Of a DNA stretch of 6,526 nt, positions 1-5,797 are shown piece after piece (position 1 is the first letter of the stretch; every line of letters starts with the position of its first letter). The notes beneath the pieces were generated by a model. That model was not told the DNA's origin. It searched no databases and saw only the letters and a program-made list of their open reading frames with translations. The DNA comes from Alphaproteobacteria bacterium. GTDB taxonomy: Bacteria > Pseudomonadota > Alphaproteobacteria > ATCC43930 > CGMCC-115725. The stretch is from the NCBI GenBank assembly GCA_030037055.1, contig JASHRZ010000389.1:1-6526 (forward strand), read 5' to 3'. Made by a program: the position numbers and the translations under genes.

Positions 1-1272
1 GGCTTCGTGCCCGATGTCGAGGCGGCGCGGCGGGCGATTGCGCCGGCACTCGGCCGAGCGCCCGCCTGGCTCGAGGCGGAGGCGGTAGCATCCGTGCTCG
101 GCGCCTATGGCATCCCCCAGCCACAGAGCCGCATCGCCGAGAGCGCCGATACGGCGGCGGCCGCCGCCACTGCTGTCGGCTTTCCTGTGGCGCTCAAGAT
201 CCGCTCGCCGGACATCACGCATAAGAGCGAAATCGGCGGCGTCGCACTCAATCTCGGCACTGCCGAGCGCGTGCGCGCCGAGGCCGCGGCGATGATCGCG
301 CGGATCGCATCGGCGCGGCCCGAGGCGCGGCTCGAGGGCTTCCTCGTTCAGCAGATGATGCAGCGCCCGGGTGCGCTCGAGCTCATCATCGGCCTCGTCG
401 ACGACGCCGTGTTCGGGCCGGTGGTGATGGTCGGCCAGGGCGGCATCGCCGTCGAGCAGCTCAACGACACCAGCCTCGAGCTGCCGCCGCTCAACGCTAC
501 GCTCGCCACGGCGCAGATGGCGAGGACGCGCGTCTGGCGGCTGTTGCAGGGCTATCGCGGCCAGCCCGCCGCCGATCTCGCCGGGATCGCCGGCGTGCTC
601 ATCCGCGTGGCGCAGCTCGCCGCCGACCATCCGGAGATCTGCGAGCTCGACATCAACCCGTTGCTCGCCGACGCCAAGGGAGTGGTCGCGGTCGATGCGC
701 GCATCCGCGTCGCGCCGGCGGCGACGCCCGGGGCGGCGCGGCTCGCCATCTCGCCCTATCCGCGCGAGCTCGAAGGCCGCGAGACCTTGCGCGACGGCAC
801 GGCGCTGCTGCTGCGGCCGGTGAGGCCCGAGGACGAGCCGGCGCTGCAGGACCTCGCCCTCCATATGAAGCCCGACGATCTCCGGCTGCGCTTCTTCTCG
901 CCGATGAAGTCGCTGCCGCATGCGCTTGCGGCGCGGCTGTCGCAGATCGATTACGACCGCGAAATGGCGCTGGTGGCGCGGCTAGAAGAGGACGGCGCGG
1001 CGTTGGGGGTGGCGCGCTTCTCGAGCGATCCCGACCGGCTCTGCGCCGAATTCGCCGTGGCACTGCGCAGTGACTGGAAAGGACGCGGACTCGGCTACCT
1101 GCTGATGTCGCGCATCATCGACATCGCACGCGAGCGCGGCATCAGCGAGATCATCGGCGACGTGCTGCATGAGAACGCGCCGATGCTCAAGCTGGCGCAG
1201 AGCCTGGGCTTCCGTCTCACCGCCCATCCCGACGACCCGGAGCTGGTGCGGGTGCGCAAGAGCCTTGGATAA
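1..1272 (+). CDS. Pat-type protein, 3' part: ATP-grasp (acyl-CoA synthetase-like) plus GNAT N-acetyltransferase
   Basis: The reading frame is open from the first base of the window, so this is the C-terminal part of a longer protein; full Pat-type proteins are about 900 residues. Counting the GTG at position 7 as residue 1, residues about 20-235 form an ATP-grasp domain like the beta part of ADP-forming acyl-CoA synthetases, with ALKIRSPDITHKSEIGGVAL (62-81), a Gly-rich GQGG stretch (143-146) and ELDINPLL (213-220). Residues about 262-421 form a GNAT domain; the acetyl-CoA loop is in DWKGRGLG (356-363), followed by HENAPMLKLAQSLGF (388-402). Proteins of this build acetylate lysines of acetyl-CoA synthetase and other enzymes, with the synthetase-like part usually sensing acyl-CoA rather than catalysing. 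The domain calls are secure. The target protein and the state of the missing N-terminal CoA-binding part cannot be judged. The gene ends 6 bases from the stop of a convergent gene. Confidence 0.9.
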   Translation, partial: GFVPDVEAARRAIAPALGRAPAWLEAEAVASVLGAYGIPQPQSRIAESADTAAAAATAVGFPVALKIRSPDITHKSEIGGVALNLGTAERVRAEAAAMIARIASARPEARLEGFLVQQMMQRPGALELIIGLVDDAVFGPVVMVGQGGIAVEQLNDTSLELPPLNATLATAQMARTRVWRLLQGYRGQPAADLAGIAGVLIRVAQLAADHPEICELDINPLLADAKGVVAVDARIRVAPAATPGAARLAISPYPRELEGRETLRDGTALLLRPVRPEDEPALQDLALHMKPDDLRLRFFSPMKSLPHALAARLSQIDYDREMALVARLEEDGAALGVARFSSDPDRLCAEFAVALRSDWKGRGLGYLLMSRIIDIARERGISEIIGDVLHENAPMLKLAQSLGFRLTAHPDDPELVRVRKSLG

Positions 1273-1278
1273 GTCCGG

Positions 1279-1563
1279 CTAGTCCGCGCCCAGTGCATAG
1301 GGCGGGCCGCAATTCTGCACCACGCCCACGTCGAGATCGCGGCGAATCTCGCCCGCCTCGACGGCGGGCGTGAGCCCGGTCGCGCCGGCCAATGGCGCCG
1401 CGAGCACCACCGTCGCGGCGCAGAACGGAATCTTGAAGGCGATCAGGAACGGCGTGCCGAGAACGCTGGCGGGGCCGAGGTTGGCGGGAGGTGGCGGCCC
1501 TTGCGCCGTGGTGCAGGCGGTCAGGGCGGCGACGAGAACGATAGCTCCGGCTTTGCCCCACAT
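1279..1563 (-). CDS. Small putative lipoprotein, function unknown
   Basis: This gene encodes 94 residues. The ATG at 1563 is chosen because an excellent Shine-Dalgarno (AGGAGG-like, within AAGGAGGAGC) precedes it at normal spacing. A longer in-frame extension is possible but would run into the 3' end of the upstream gene and would bury the signal sequence. The N-terminus is a short lipoprotein signal: Lys4, a hydrophobic stretch (5-13), then lipobox L14-T15-A16-C17, so Cys17 would become the lipidated first residue. A Pro-rich linker (PPPP, 23-26) follows, then a hydrophobic segment around 38-63 (LIAFKIPFCAATVVLAAPLA) that could be a membrane or membrane-associated helix, and a polar tail with Cys85. 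I do not recognise a named family. It lies 52 bases downstream of the oxidoreductase gene on the same strand, so co-transcription is likely. A role in the cell envelope is inferred only from the lipobox. Confidence 0.8.
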   Translation of the reverse strand: MWGKAGAIVLVAALTACTTAQGPPPPANLGPASVLGTPFLIAFKIPFCAATVVLAAPLAGATGLTPAVEAGEIRRDLDVGVVQNCGPPYALGAD

Positions 1564-1577
1564 GGTTGCTCCTCCTT
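1557..1577 (-). promoter_or_regulatory. Strong ribosome binding site deciding the lipoprotein start
   Basis: On the - strand the sequence before the ATG at 1563 reads GCAAGGAGGAGCAACC. The AAGGAGG core matches the anti-Shine-Dalgarno very well at about 7 bases from the start codon. This argues for the short 94-residue product over an in-frame extension. Confidence 0.75.
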
Positions 1578-1615
1578 GCACCGTGACACACAGAACCCAG
1601 AAGATGCGCCCGGCA

Positions 1616-2497
1616 TCATGCCTCGCGCGCCTTCTTCGCGAAAGCCGCGATCTCTGCCAGCTCGCCCGTTTCGGGCGTCGCCGCGCCGGCCGCCAGCCGC
1701 TCGTAGAGCCGCGCCATGGCGTGATAGAGATGCTGCGCCGGGATATCGCTGGCAAGGAAACCGGCGATCTCCTCCATCTCGGCGACCCAGCGATAAGCCT
1801 TGGGGAACATGGTCGGGAGCCGCGCCAGATAGGGCAGCAGATACGGCTGGCTTTCGCGCAGCTCCTGGATCAAAGCGTCGGCGGTGCCGCCGCGCGCCGC
1901 GCCCAGCGCCATCGCCGCGCCCAGACCGGCAATGCCCTTGGTGAGGCCGGCATAGGACATTTTGAGTGCCGAGGCGGCGCCGACCGGCGCGTCGAGCACG
2001 CGCAGATCGAGGCCGAGGGCCCGCAGCCCGACCAGCGCGCCCGCCGATTCGCCCGAGGCGTAGAAGACGGTGCGCGCGCCGGGCGAAGGCGGCGGGCCGA
2101 TGATGCCGGCATCGACGAAGCGGCACCCAGCGCTCTCGATGATCGCCCCGATGCGCTCAACGGTCGCGGGCGAGACCGCGTTGCAATCGACATAAACCGG
2201 TTTCGCCCGCGCCGCTGCCAGCACCGGCGCGAGTTGCTCGGCGAGCGCCAGTGCCGCGCCCGGCGGCACAATCGACAGCAGCAGCGCCGCCTCTTCCACC
2301 AGGAGCGTCGGGTCGTCAAGGATGGCGAATCCGGCGCGCTCGGCGCGCGCCGCGCTCGCCCGGCTGCGGCCCGCGAGCGAGGTGAGGATGCGCGCGCCAT
2401 GCTCCTTGAGCCGACGGCCGGTGGCGCTGCCCATCTCCCCCGGAGCGATGATAGCGATGGTCTCCGTGATCGCGCTCTCCTTGAACCGGCGGGACAT
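1616..2497 (-). CDS. NAD(P)-dependent oxidoreductase, 6-phosphogluconate dehydrogenase-like with DUF1932-type C-terminal half
   Basis: The product is 293 residues, a usual length for beta-hydroxyacid dehydrogenase relatives. The N-terminal Rossmann domain (about 12-165) starts with TIAIIAPGEMGSATG (13-27). The dinucleotide loop is A-P-G-E-M-G rather than the classic GxGxxG, a variant I believe is common in this branch. Residues 129-137 (DAGIIGPPP) sit where relatives have the substrate-binding DAPVSGG motif. The C-terminal all-helical part begins near 170; K179 in ASALKMSYAGLTKG (175-188) is the likely catalytic lysine, and this block is typical of the DUF1932 group. Expected chemistry is NAD(P)-linked oxidation or reduction of a hydroxyacid; the substrate is unknown. 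The ATG at 2497 lacks a good ribosome binding site; see the finding on a possible ATC start at 2470. Pit lies 66 bases upstream and the lipoprotein gene 52 bases downstream on the same strand. Confidence 0.88.
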   Translation of the reverse strand: MSRRFKESAITETIAIIAPGEMGSATGRRLKEHGARILTSLAGRSRASAARAERAGFAILDDPTLLVEEAALLLSIVPPGAALALAEQLAPVLAAARAKPVYVDCNAVSPATVERIGAIIESAGCRFVDAGIIGPPPSPGARTVFYASGESAGALVGLRALGLDLRVLDAPVGAASALKMSYAGLTKGIAGLGAAMALGAARGGTADALIQELRESQPYLLPYLARLPTMFPKAYRWVAEMEEIAGFLASDIPAQHLYHAMARLYERLAAGAATPETGELAEIAAFAKKAREA

Positions 2498-2563
2498 CCG
2501 ACGGCATCGCGTGGCGTGGCGAGGCTAGCGCCGCGCCGCGCCGGGCGGCAAGGCGGTAGGCCG

Positions 2564-4183
2564 CTAGAAGGTCTGGCGGAAGATCCAGAACAGCATGCCG
2601 GAAAGCACGATCGAGGTCGGCAAGGTCAGCACCCAGGCCATCACCAGATTGCGCACCGTCGATCCCTGCAGGCCCGAGCGGTTAGCGGCCATGGTGCCGG
2701 CGACGCCGGAGGAGAGCACATGAGTCGTGCTCACCGGCAGCCCCCAAGAATCGGCGGCGCTGATGGTCGCCATGGCGATCAGCTCGGCCGAGGCGCCTTG
2801 GGCATAGGTGAGATGGCTCTTGCCGATTTTCTCGCCGACGGTGACGACGATGCGCCTCCAGCCGACCATGGTCCCCAGGCCGAGGGCGATCGCCACCGCC
2901 ACCTTGACCCAGGTAGGGATGAATTTGGTGGAATTGTCGACCGCCGCCTTGTAGCGCTTCAAATCGTCGCCCTCGGCGGCGGTGACGTCCGGCGTGCCCA
3001 GCTTGGTGATTAGCGACAGCTCCTCGCTGGCGAGATACATGTCGTTGCGCACGTTTGAGGTTTGGTCGTAGGGCACCTTGGCGAGCGAGCCATAGCTTTC
3101 GACCTGGCGCGCGATGTCGCCGATGAGCGCGCGCAGCGCCGGCAGCGATTCCGCAGTGACGATGCGGGTGCGAATCGCCTCGGTCACCGTCGCGCGAGGA
3201 TCGCCGGAAACGGGGGTGGTGCCGCCATGCTCGGCAAGCACCGCCTCGGCGCGCTGGCTGAGGCTGGCGAAGGCCTGGACCTGGTCCCTTCCCACCGCGT
3301 GGTTCAGCGCATAGGCGGTTGGGACGGTGCCGATCAGGATCAGCATGATCAGGCCCATGCCCTTCTGCCCGTCATTGGAGCCGTGGGCGAAGCTCACCCC
3401 GGTGCAGGTCAGGACGAGGAGGCCGCGGACCCACCAGGGCGGCGGCGCGCGGCCTTCGGGCGCCTTGAAGAGGCGCGGCGCGCGCAGCAGCGCCTTGCCC
3501 GCCACCAGCAGCAGCGCCGACAGCAAGAACCCCGCCAGCGGCGAGAACAGCAGCGATCGGCCGATGCCCGCCGCCTGGCTCCAATCGACGCCGCTGGTGC
3601 CGTTGCTGCCGCCGATGAGCTGGTTCATCAGCCCGACGCCGATGATCGACCCGACCAGGGTATGCGAGGAGGAGGAGGGCAGGCCGAAATACCAGGTGCC
3701 GACATTCCAGATAATGGCGGCGATTAGCAGCGCAAAGACCATCGCGAAGCCTGCTTCGCTGCCGACCTGGAGGATGAGCTCGACCGGCAGCAGCGAGATG
3801 ATGCCGAAGGCGACGGCGCCGGTGGAGGTCAGCACGCCGAGGAAATTGAACACGCCCGACCACACCACCGCGACATAAGCCGGGAGTGAATGGGTGTAGA
3901 TGACGGTGGCGACCGCGTTCGCCGTGTCGTGGAAGCCGTTGACGAACTCGAAGCCCAAGGCGATGAGCAATGCCACGCCAAGCAGGACGAAGGGCAGCCA
4001 GCTGCGCGCCGGCACCTGCGAGAGGTCGGAAACCAACTGCGAGCCCGCATAGGAGGCGCCCACCGCCATGATGGCGAAGACGGCGAACAGTCCGGCGCGC
4101 GTCGTCCAGGCCGGCCTATGGCTCTCATGCAACGGATGATGCTGATGATGCTGAGGACGGCGCCCCGCTATTGCGTCCGTCAT
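2564..4183 (-). CDS. pit: PiT-family inorganic phosphate permease (low-affinity, ion-coupled)
   Basis: This 539-residue membrane protein imports phosphate, in this family as metal-phosphate with protons or as Na+/Pi. Both inverted PiT repeats are visible: GFEFVNGFHDTANAVATV (77-94) and SFAHGSNDGQKGMGL (264-278) carry the signature Asp/Asn, and LPSSSSHTLVGS (168-179) and LPVSTTHVLSSGVAG (482-496) form the paired re-entrant segments. Hydrophobic helices cover about 31-48, 63-82, 101-123, 145-165, 209-230, 252-292, 424-442 and 511-535. A soluble stretch of about 130 residues (293-423) splits the halves, as in long bacterial PiT proteins. The N-terminus before helix 1 is His-rich (QHHQHHPLHESH, 11-22). 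The start at 4183 is supported by AAGGGGG 6 bases upstream. A Pho box lies just upstream, so PhoB control is likely. The family call is secure; ion coupling and affinity are inferred from the family. Confidence 0.95.
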   Translation of the reverse strand: MTDAIAGRRPQHHQHHPLHESHRPAWTTRAGLFAVFAIMAVGASYAGSQLVSDLSQVPARSWLPFVLLGVALLIALGFEFVNGFHDTANAVATVIYTHSLPAYVAVVWSGVFNFLGVLTSTGAVAFGIISLLPVELILQVGSEAGFAMVFALLIAAIIWNVGTWYFGLPSSSSHTLVGSIIGVGLMNQLIGGSNGTSGVDWSQAAGIGRSLLFSPLAGFLLSALLLVAGKALLRAPRLFKAPEGRAPPPWWVRGLLVLTCTGVSFAHGSNDGQKGMGLIMLILIGTVPTAYALNHAVGRDQVQAFASLSQRAEAVLAEHGGTTPVSGDPRATVTEAIRTRIVTAESLPALRALIGDIARQVESYGSLAKVPYDQTSNVRNDMYLASEELSLITKLGTPDVTAAEGDDLKRYKAAVDNSTKFIPTWVKVAVAIALGLGTMVGWRRIVVTVGEKIGKSHLTYAQGASAELIAMATISAADSWGLPVSTTHVLSSGVAGTMAANRSGLQGSTVRNLVMAWVLTLPTSIVLSGMLFWIFRQTF

Positions 4184-4196
4184 CGCTTGCCCCCTT
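4184..4196 (-). promoter_or_regulatory. Ribosome binding site of pit
   Basis: On the - strand AAGGGGG (4196-4190) is followed by CAAGCG and the ATG at 4183. The 6-base spacing supports this start for the permease. Confidence 0.65.
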
Positions 4197-4218
4197 GTCG
4201 TTATCGGTATCGGTCTCG

Positions 4219-4251
4219 TTTTAGCGACGGGAGGTGACAGTTTGGTTACAG
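4219..4251 (-). promoter_or_regulatory. Pho box (PhoB binding site) and -10-like element upstream of pit
   Basis: On the - strand, 4251 to 4234 reads CTGTAACCAAACTGTCAC: two 7-base repeats, CTGTAAC and CTGTCAC, separated by 4 bases. This is the spacing and sequence of the PhoB consensus (CTGTNAY-N4-CTGTNAY). A weaker third copy, CGGTCGC (4262-4256), matches CTGTCAC at 5 of 7 positions and keeps the 11-base period. Nine bases downstream is CTAAAA (4224-4219), a plausible -10; in PhoB-activated promoters the box replaces the -35 at about this distance. That would give a leader of roughly 25-35 bases before the pit ATG. Whether PhoB activates or represses here cannot be read from sequence alone. 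The match is visible; occupancy is inferred. Confidence 0.8.
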
Positions 4252-4854
4252 AACGGCGACCGACGCTTGGCCGCTACGGCGTCAGGGAGCTGGATCGAAA
4301 TGTGATCGGGCTCGTTTGCGGCGGCCGCAGCCGCCTGGCGAGCCGGCAAAGGCAGCGGCCTCTTGGATGACGTTGACATCATCTCCTCGGTCTCGGGTGG
4401 CTCGGTGACGGCGGGCTCGTACGGCTGGAAAGGGCCGGCGGGCTTGTGCCCGGCAACGCCCTCGAGCAGTTTTTCCGCAAAGGGGCAACGCCACGTTTGC
4501 CTGGCGCGGGCTCAACCCGGCAGCGGTCGCGCGCTAAGCGCCGACATCCTATCAGCGGAGCGACGTCCTGGAAGTTTTCTTCGCCCGCCGGCTGTTCCGC
4601 GACGACAACGGACGGGACGCGAGCTTTGCGGCACTGACCGAGAGGTACTGGAACGACAACAACCAACCCTTCGTCATTCTCAACGCCAAGGGCCTCGGCC
4701 ACGAGGCGCGGTTTCCCTTTACCCAGGGGCGGTTCGAGCTTATCTGCTCCGACCCTTACAAGCTCGCCAAACGATCGCCGCATCGGCGAATTTCCCGATC
4801 GTCTTCTCGCCGATCGCGCTACAGAACTATTCACGCCATTGCCGCGGCCCATGA
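4242..4854 (+). pseudogene. Decayed, truncated patatin-like phospholipase gene
   Basis: Patatin-family blocks appear in the right order but in changing frames. Frame 3 gives RYGVRELDRNVIGLVCGGRS (about 4272-4331), a worn remnant of the Gly-rich oxyanion-hole block. Frame 1 gives LLDDVDIISSVSGGSVTAG (4360-4416) with the nucleophile serine motif. Frame 3 then gives NALEQFFRKG (4455-4484). Frame 2 gives NATFAWRGLNPAAVAR, a TAA stop (4535-4537), then RSDVLEVFFARRLFRDD, RYWNDNNQPFVILNAKG and RFPFTQGRFELICSD, up to about 4770. Frame 1 resumes with TIAASANFPIVFSPIALQNY (4771-4830) and ends at TGA 4852-4854. That is at least four frame changes plus an internal stop. The gap between the Gly-rich block and LLDDVD looks about 50 bases too short, and the C-terminal part with the catalytic Asp (DGG/DGA) is missing. 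A possible old start is TTG 4242 behind GGAGG (4230-4234). The ancestral enzyme would have been a lipid acyl hydrolase; the exact substrate is unknown. Confidence 0.85.
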
Positions 4855-5090
4855 CGACATCTGAAATACGCACGGGCCGCCGCAATGGATCAATCGATAG
4901 GCCGGCTTCGACGAGCCTCACGAGAGCGCGCACGACCTGCGGCCATCGAGCGGCGATGCGAGCTGCGCTGGCGCCAACCCGGTGATCGACACGCCGCTCG
5001 ATGCGACCATCCTCGGCAACCGCAATAATCTCACCGCCGGGCTTCAGGCGACCTTGGGCCAACCGCCCGAAACCGCCGCTCGGCCGTCGC
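4855..5090 (+). other. Gene-free stretch with coding-like debris of unknown origin
   Basis: No intact gene fits between the phospholipase remnant and the phoB stop. On the + strand, frame 2 reads HGPPQWINR (4871-4897), a TAG, then an open stretch from 4901 including AGFDEPHESAHDLRPSS and later NPVIDTPLDATILGNRNN and TAGLQATLG (to about 5060). About 85 percent of the codons from 4901 to 5059 end in G or C, so it resembles former coding sequence. The PPQW part could be the phospholipase continuing after another frameshift, since relatives have a PPW block after the NYS-HC region. I do not recognise the rest as patatin or as any other family. The frame has no start codon with a ribosome binding site and runs antisense into the end of phoB. 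No terminator hairpin for phoB is evident here. Confidence 0.4.
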
Positions 5091-5783
5091 CTACGCCTCG
5101 CCGGCGTCGAGGGCGTAGCCCGCGGCGCGGACGGTGCGGATGACGTCGGCGCGGCCGCTGTCGTTGAGCGCCTTGCGCAAGCGTCGAATGTGCACGTCGA
5201 CGGTGCGCAGCTCGACCTCTGCCTCGCGTCCCCACACGCCGTCGAGCAGTTGCTCGCGCGAGAAGACGCGGCCGGGGCGCTCGAGGAAGAAGCGCAGCAG
5301 GCGGAACTCGGTCGGGCCGAGATGGACCGGCGCGGTGGCGCGCACGACGCGATGGGCGGCGAGGTCCATGACGATGTCGGCAAAGCGCAGGGTCTCCGCC
5401 GTTGTCGCCGGCCGCACGCGGCGGATGACGGCGCGCAGCCTCGCGATGAGCTCGCCTGGCGAGAAAGGCTTCACGACATAATCGTCGGCGCCGCTGTCGA
5501 GGCCGCGCACGCGGTCGCCCTCTTCGCCGCGCGCGGTGAGCATGATCACCGGCAGGTCGCGCCAGGCCGGGGCGCGGCGGATCTGGCGGCAGACCTCGAG
5601 GCCGGAGATGCGCGGCAGCATCCAGTCGAGCAGCACCGCGTCGGGCTTGCTCTCGCGCAATTGCAGCAGCGCCTCCTCGCCGTCATGCGCCTCGTTGACG
5701 GCAAAGCCCTCGCGCTCGAGATTGTAGCGCAGCAGAGTGACGAGCGCCGGCTCGTCCTCCACCACCAGCACCAGGGGGCGCAT
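5091..5783 (-). CDS. phoB: Phosphate regulon response regulator PhoB (OmpR/PhoB family)
   Basis: The product is 230 residues, the standard length. The receiver domain (about 3-120) has the acidic pair E9-D10, phospho-acceptor D53 in AVLLDWMLP, T83 in MLTAR and K105 in VVKPFSPGE. The winged-helix DNA-binding domain (about 130-228) contains LGPTEFRLLRFFLERPGRV (155-173), SREQLLDGVWG (175-185), the recognition helix RTVDVHIRRLRKAL (193-206) and the terminal wing IRTVRAAGYALD. When phosphorylated by PhoR it binds Pho boxes to activate phosphate-starvation genes. The ATG at 5783 shares its A with the phoU TGA (TGATG), and AGAGGAG inside the phoU end serves as ribosome binding site, so the two genes are translationally coupled. 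PhoB rather than another OmpR-type regulator is supported by adjacency to phoU and by a Pho box in the same window. phoR is not in the window. Confidence 0.95.
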   Translation of the reverse strand: MRPLVLVVEDEPALVTLLRYNLEREGFAVNEAHDGEEALLQLRESKPDAVLLDWMLPRISGLEVCRQIRRAPAWRDLPVIMLTARGEEGDRVRGLDSGADDYVVKPFSPGELIARLRAVIRRVRPATTAETLRFADIVMDLAAHRVVRATAPVHLGPTEFRLLRFFLERPGRVFSREQLLDGVWGREAEVELRTVDVHIRRLRKALNDSGRADVIRTVRAAGYALDAGEA

Positions 5784-5797
5784 CAGGCGTGCTCCTC
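5783..5797 (-). promoter_or_regulatory. phoB ribosome binding site inside the phoU 3' end, with TGATG stop-start overlap
   Basis: The - strand reads AGAGGAGCACGCCTGATG. The purine-rich AGAGGAG lies 8 bases before the phoB ATG, and the phoU TGA shares a base with that ATG. This arrangement lets ribosomes finishing phoU restart on phoB, keeping the two regulators in proportion. Confidence 0.65.

Noticed and set aside
2498..2563. GC-rich inverted sequence between pit and the oxidoreductase as a terminator
   Set aside because: Only short imperfect GC pairings are present and there is no T-run, so an intrinsic terminator is not supported.
1370..3013. Long + strand open frame (547 codons)
   Set aside because: It is antisense to the oxidoreductase and pit, is rich in Arg/Gly/Ala without recognisable domains, and reflects the high GC content.
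4134..4160. ATGATGCTGATGATGCTGAG-like tandem repeat on the + strand
   Set aside because: This is explained by the CAT/CAG codons of the His-rich Pit N-terminus, not by a separate repeat element.
4363..4854. 163-codon + strand open frame as an intact small protein
   Set aside because: Only its two ends match the patatin family; the middle matches in other frames, so it is a frameshift product of a dead gene.
4916..4933. HESAH as a zinc-protease HExxH motif
   Set aside because: A five-residue motif in degraded sequence without any supporting metalloprotease context is expected by chance.
4379..5383. 334-codon - strand open frame spanning the intergenic region and phoB
   Set aside because: It overlaps phoB in another frame, has a low-complexity Arg/Ser/Ala composition, and is antisense to the clear patatin remnant.
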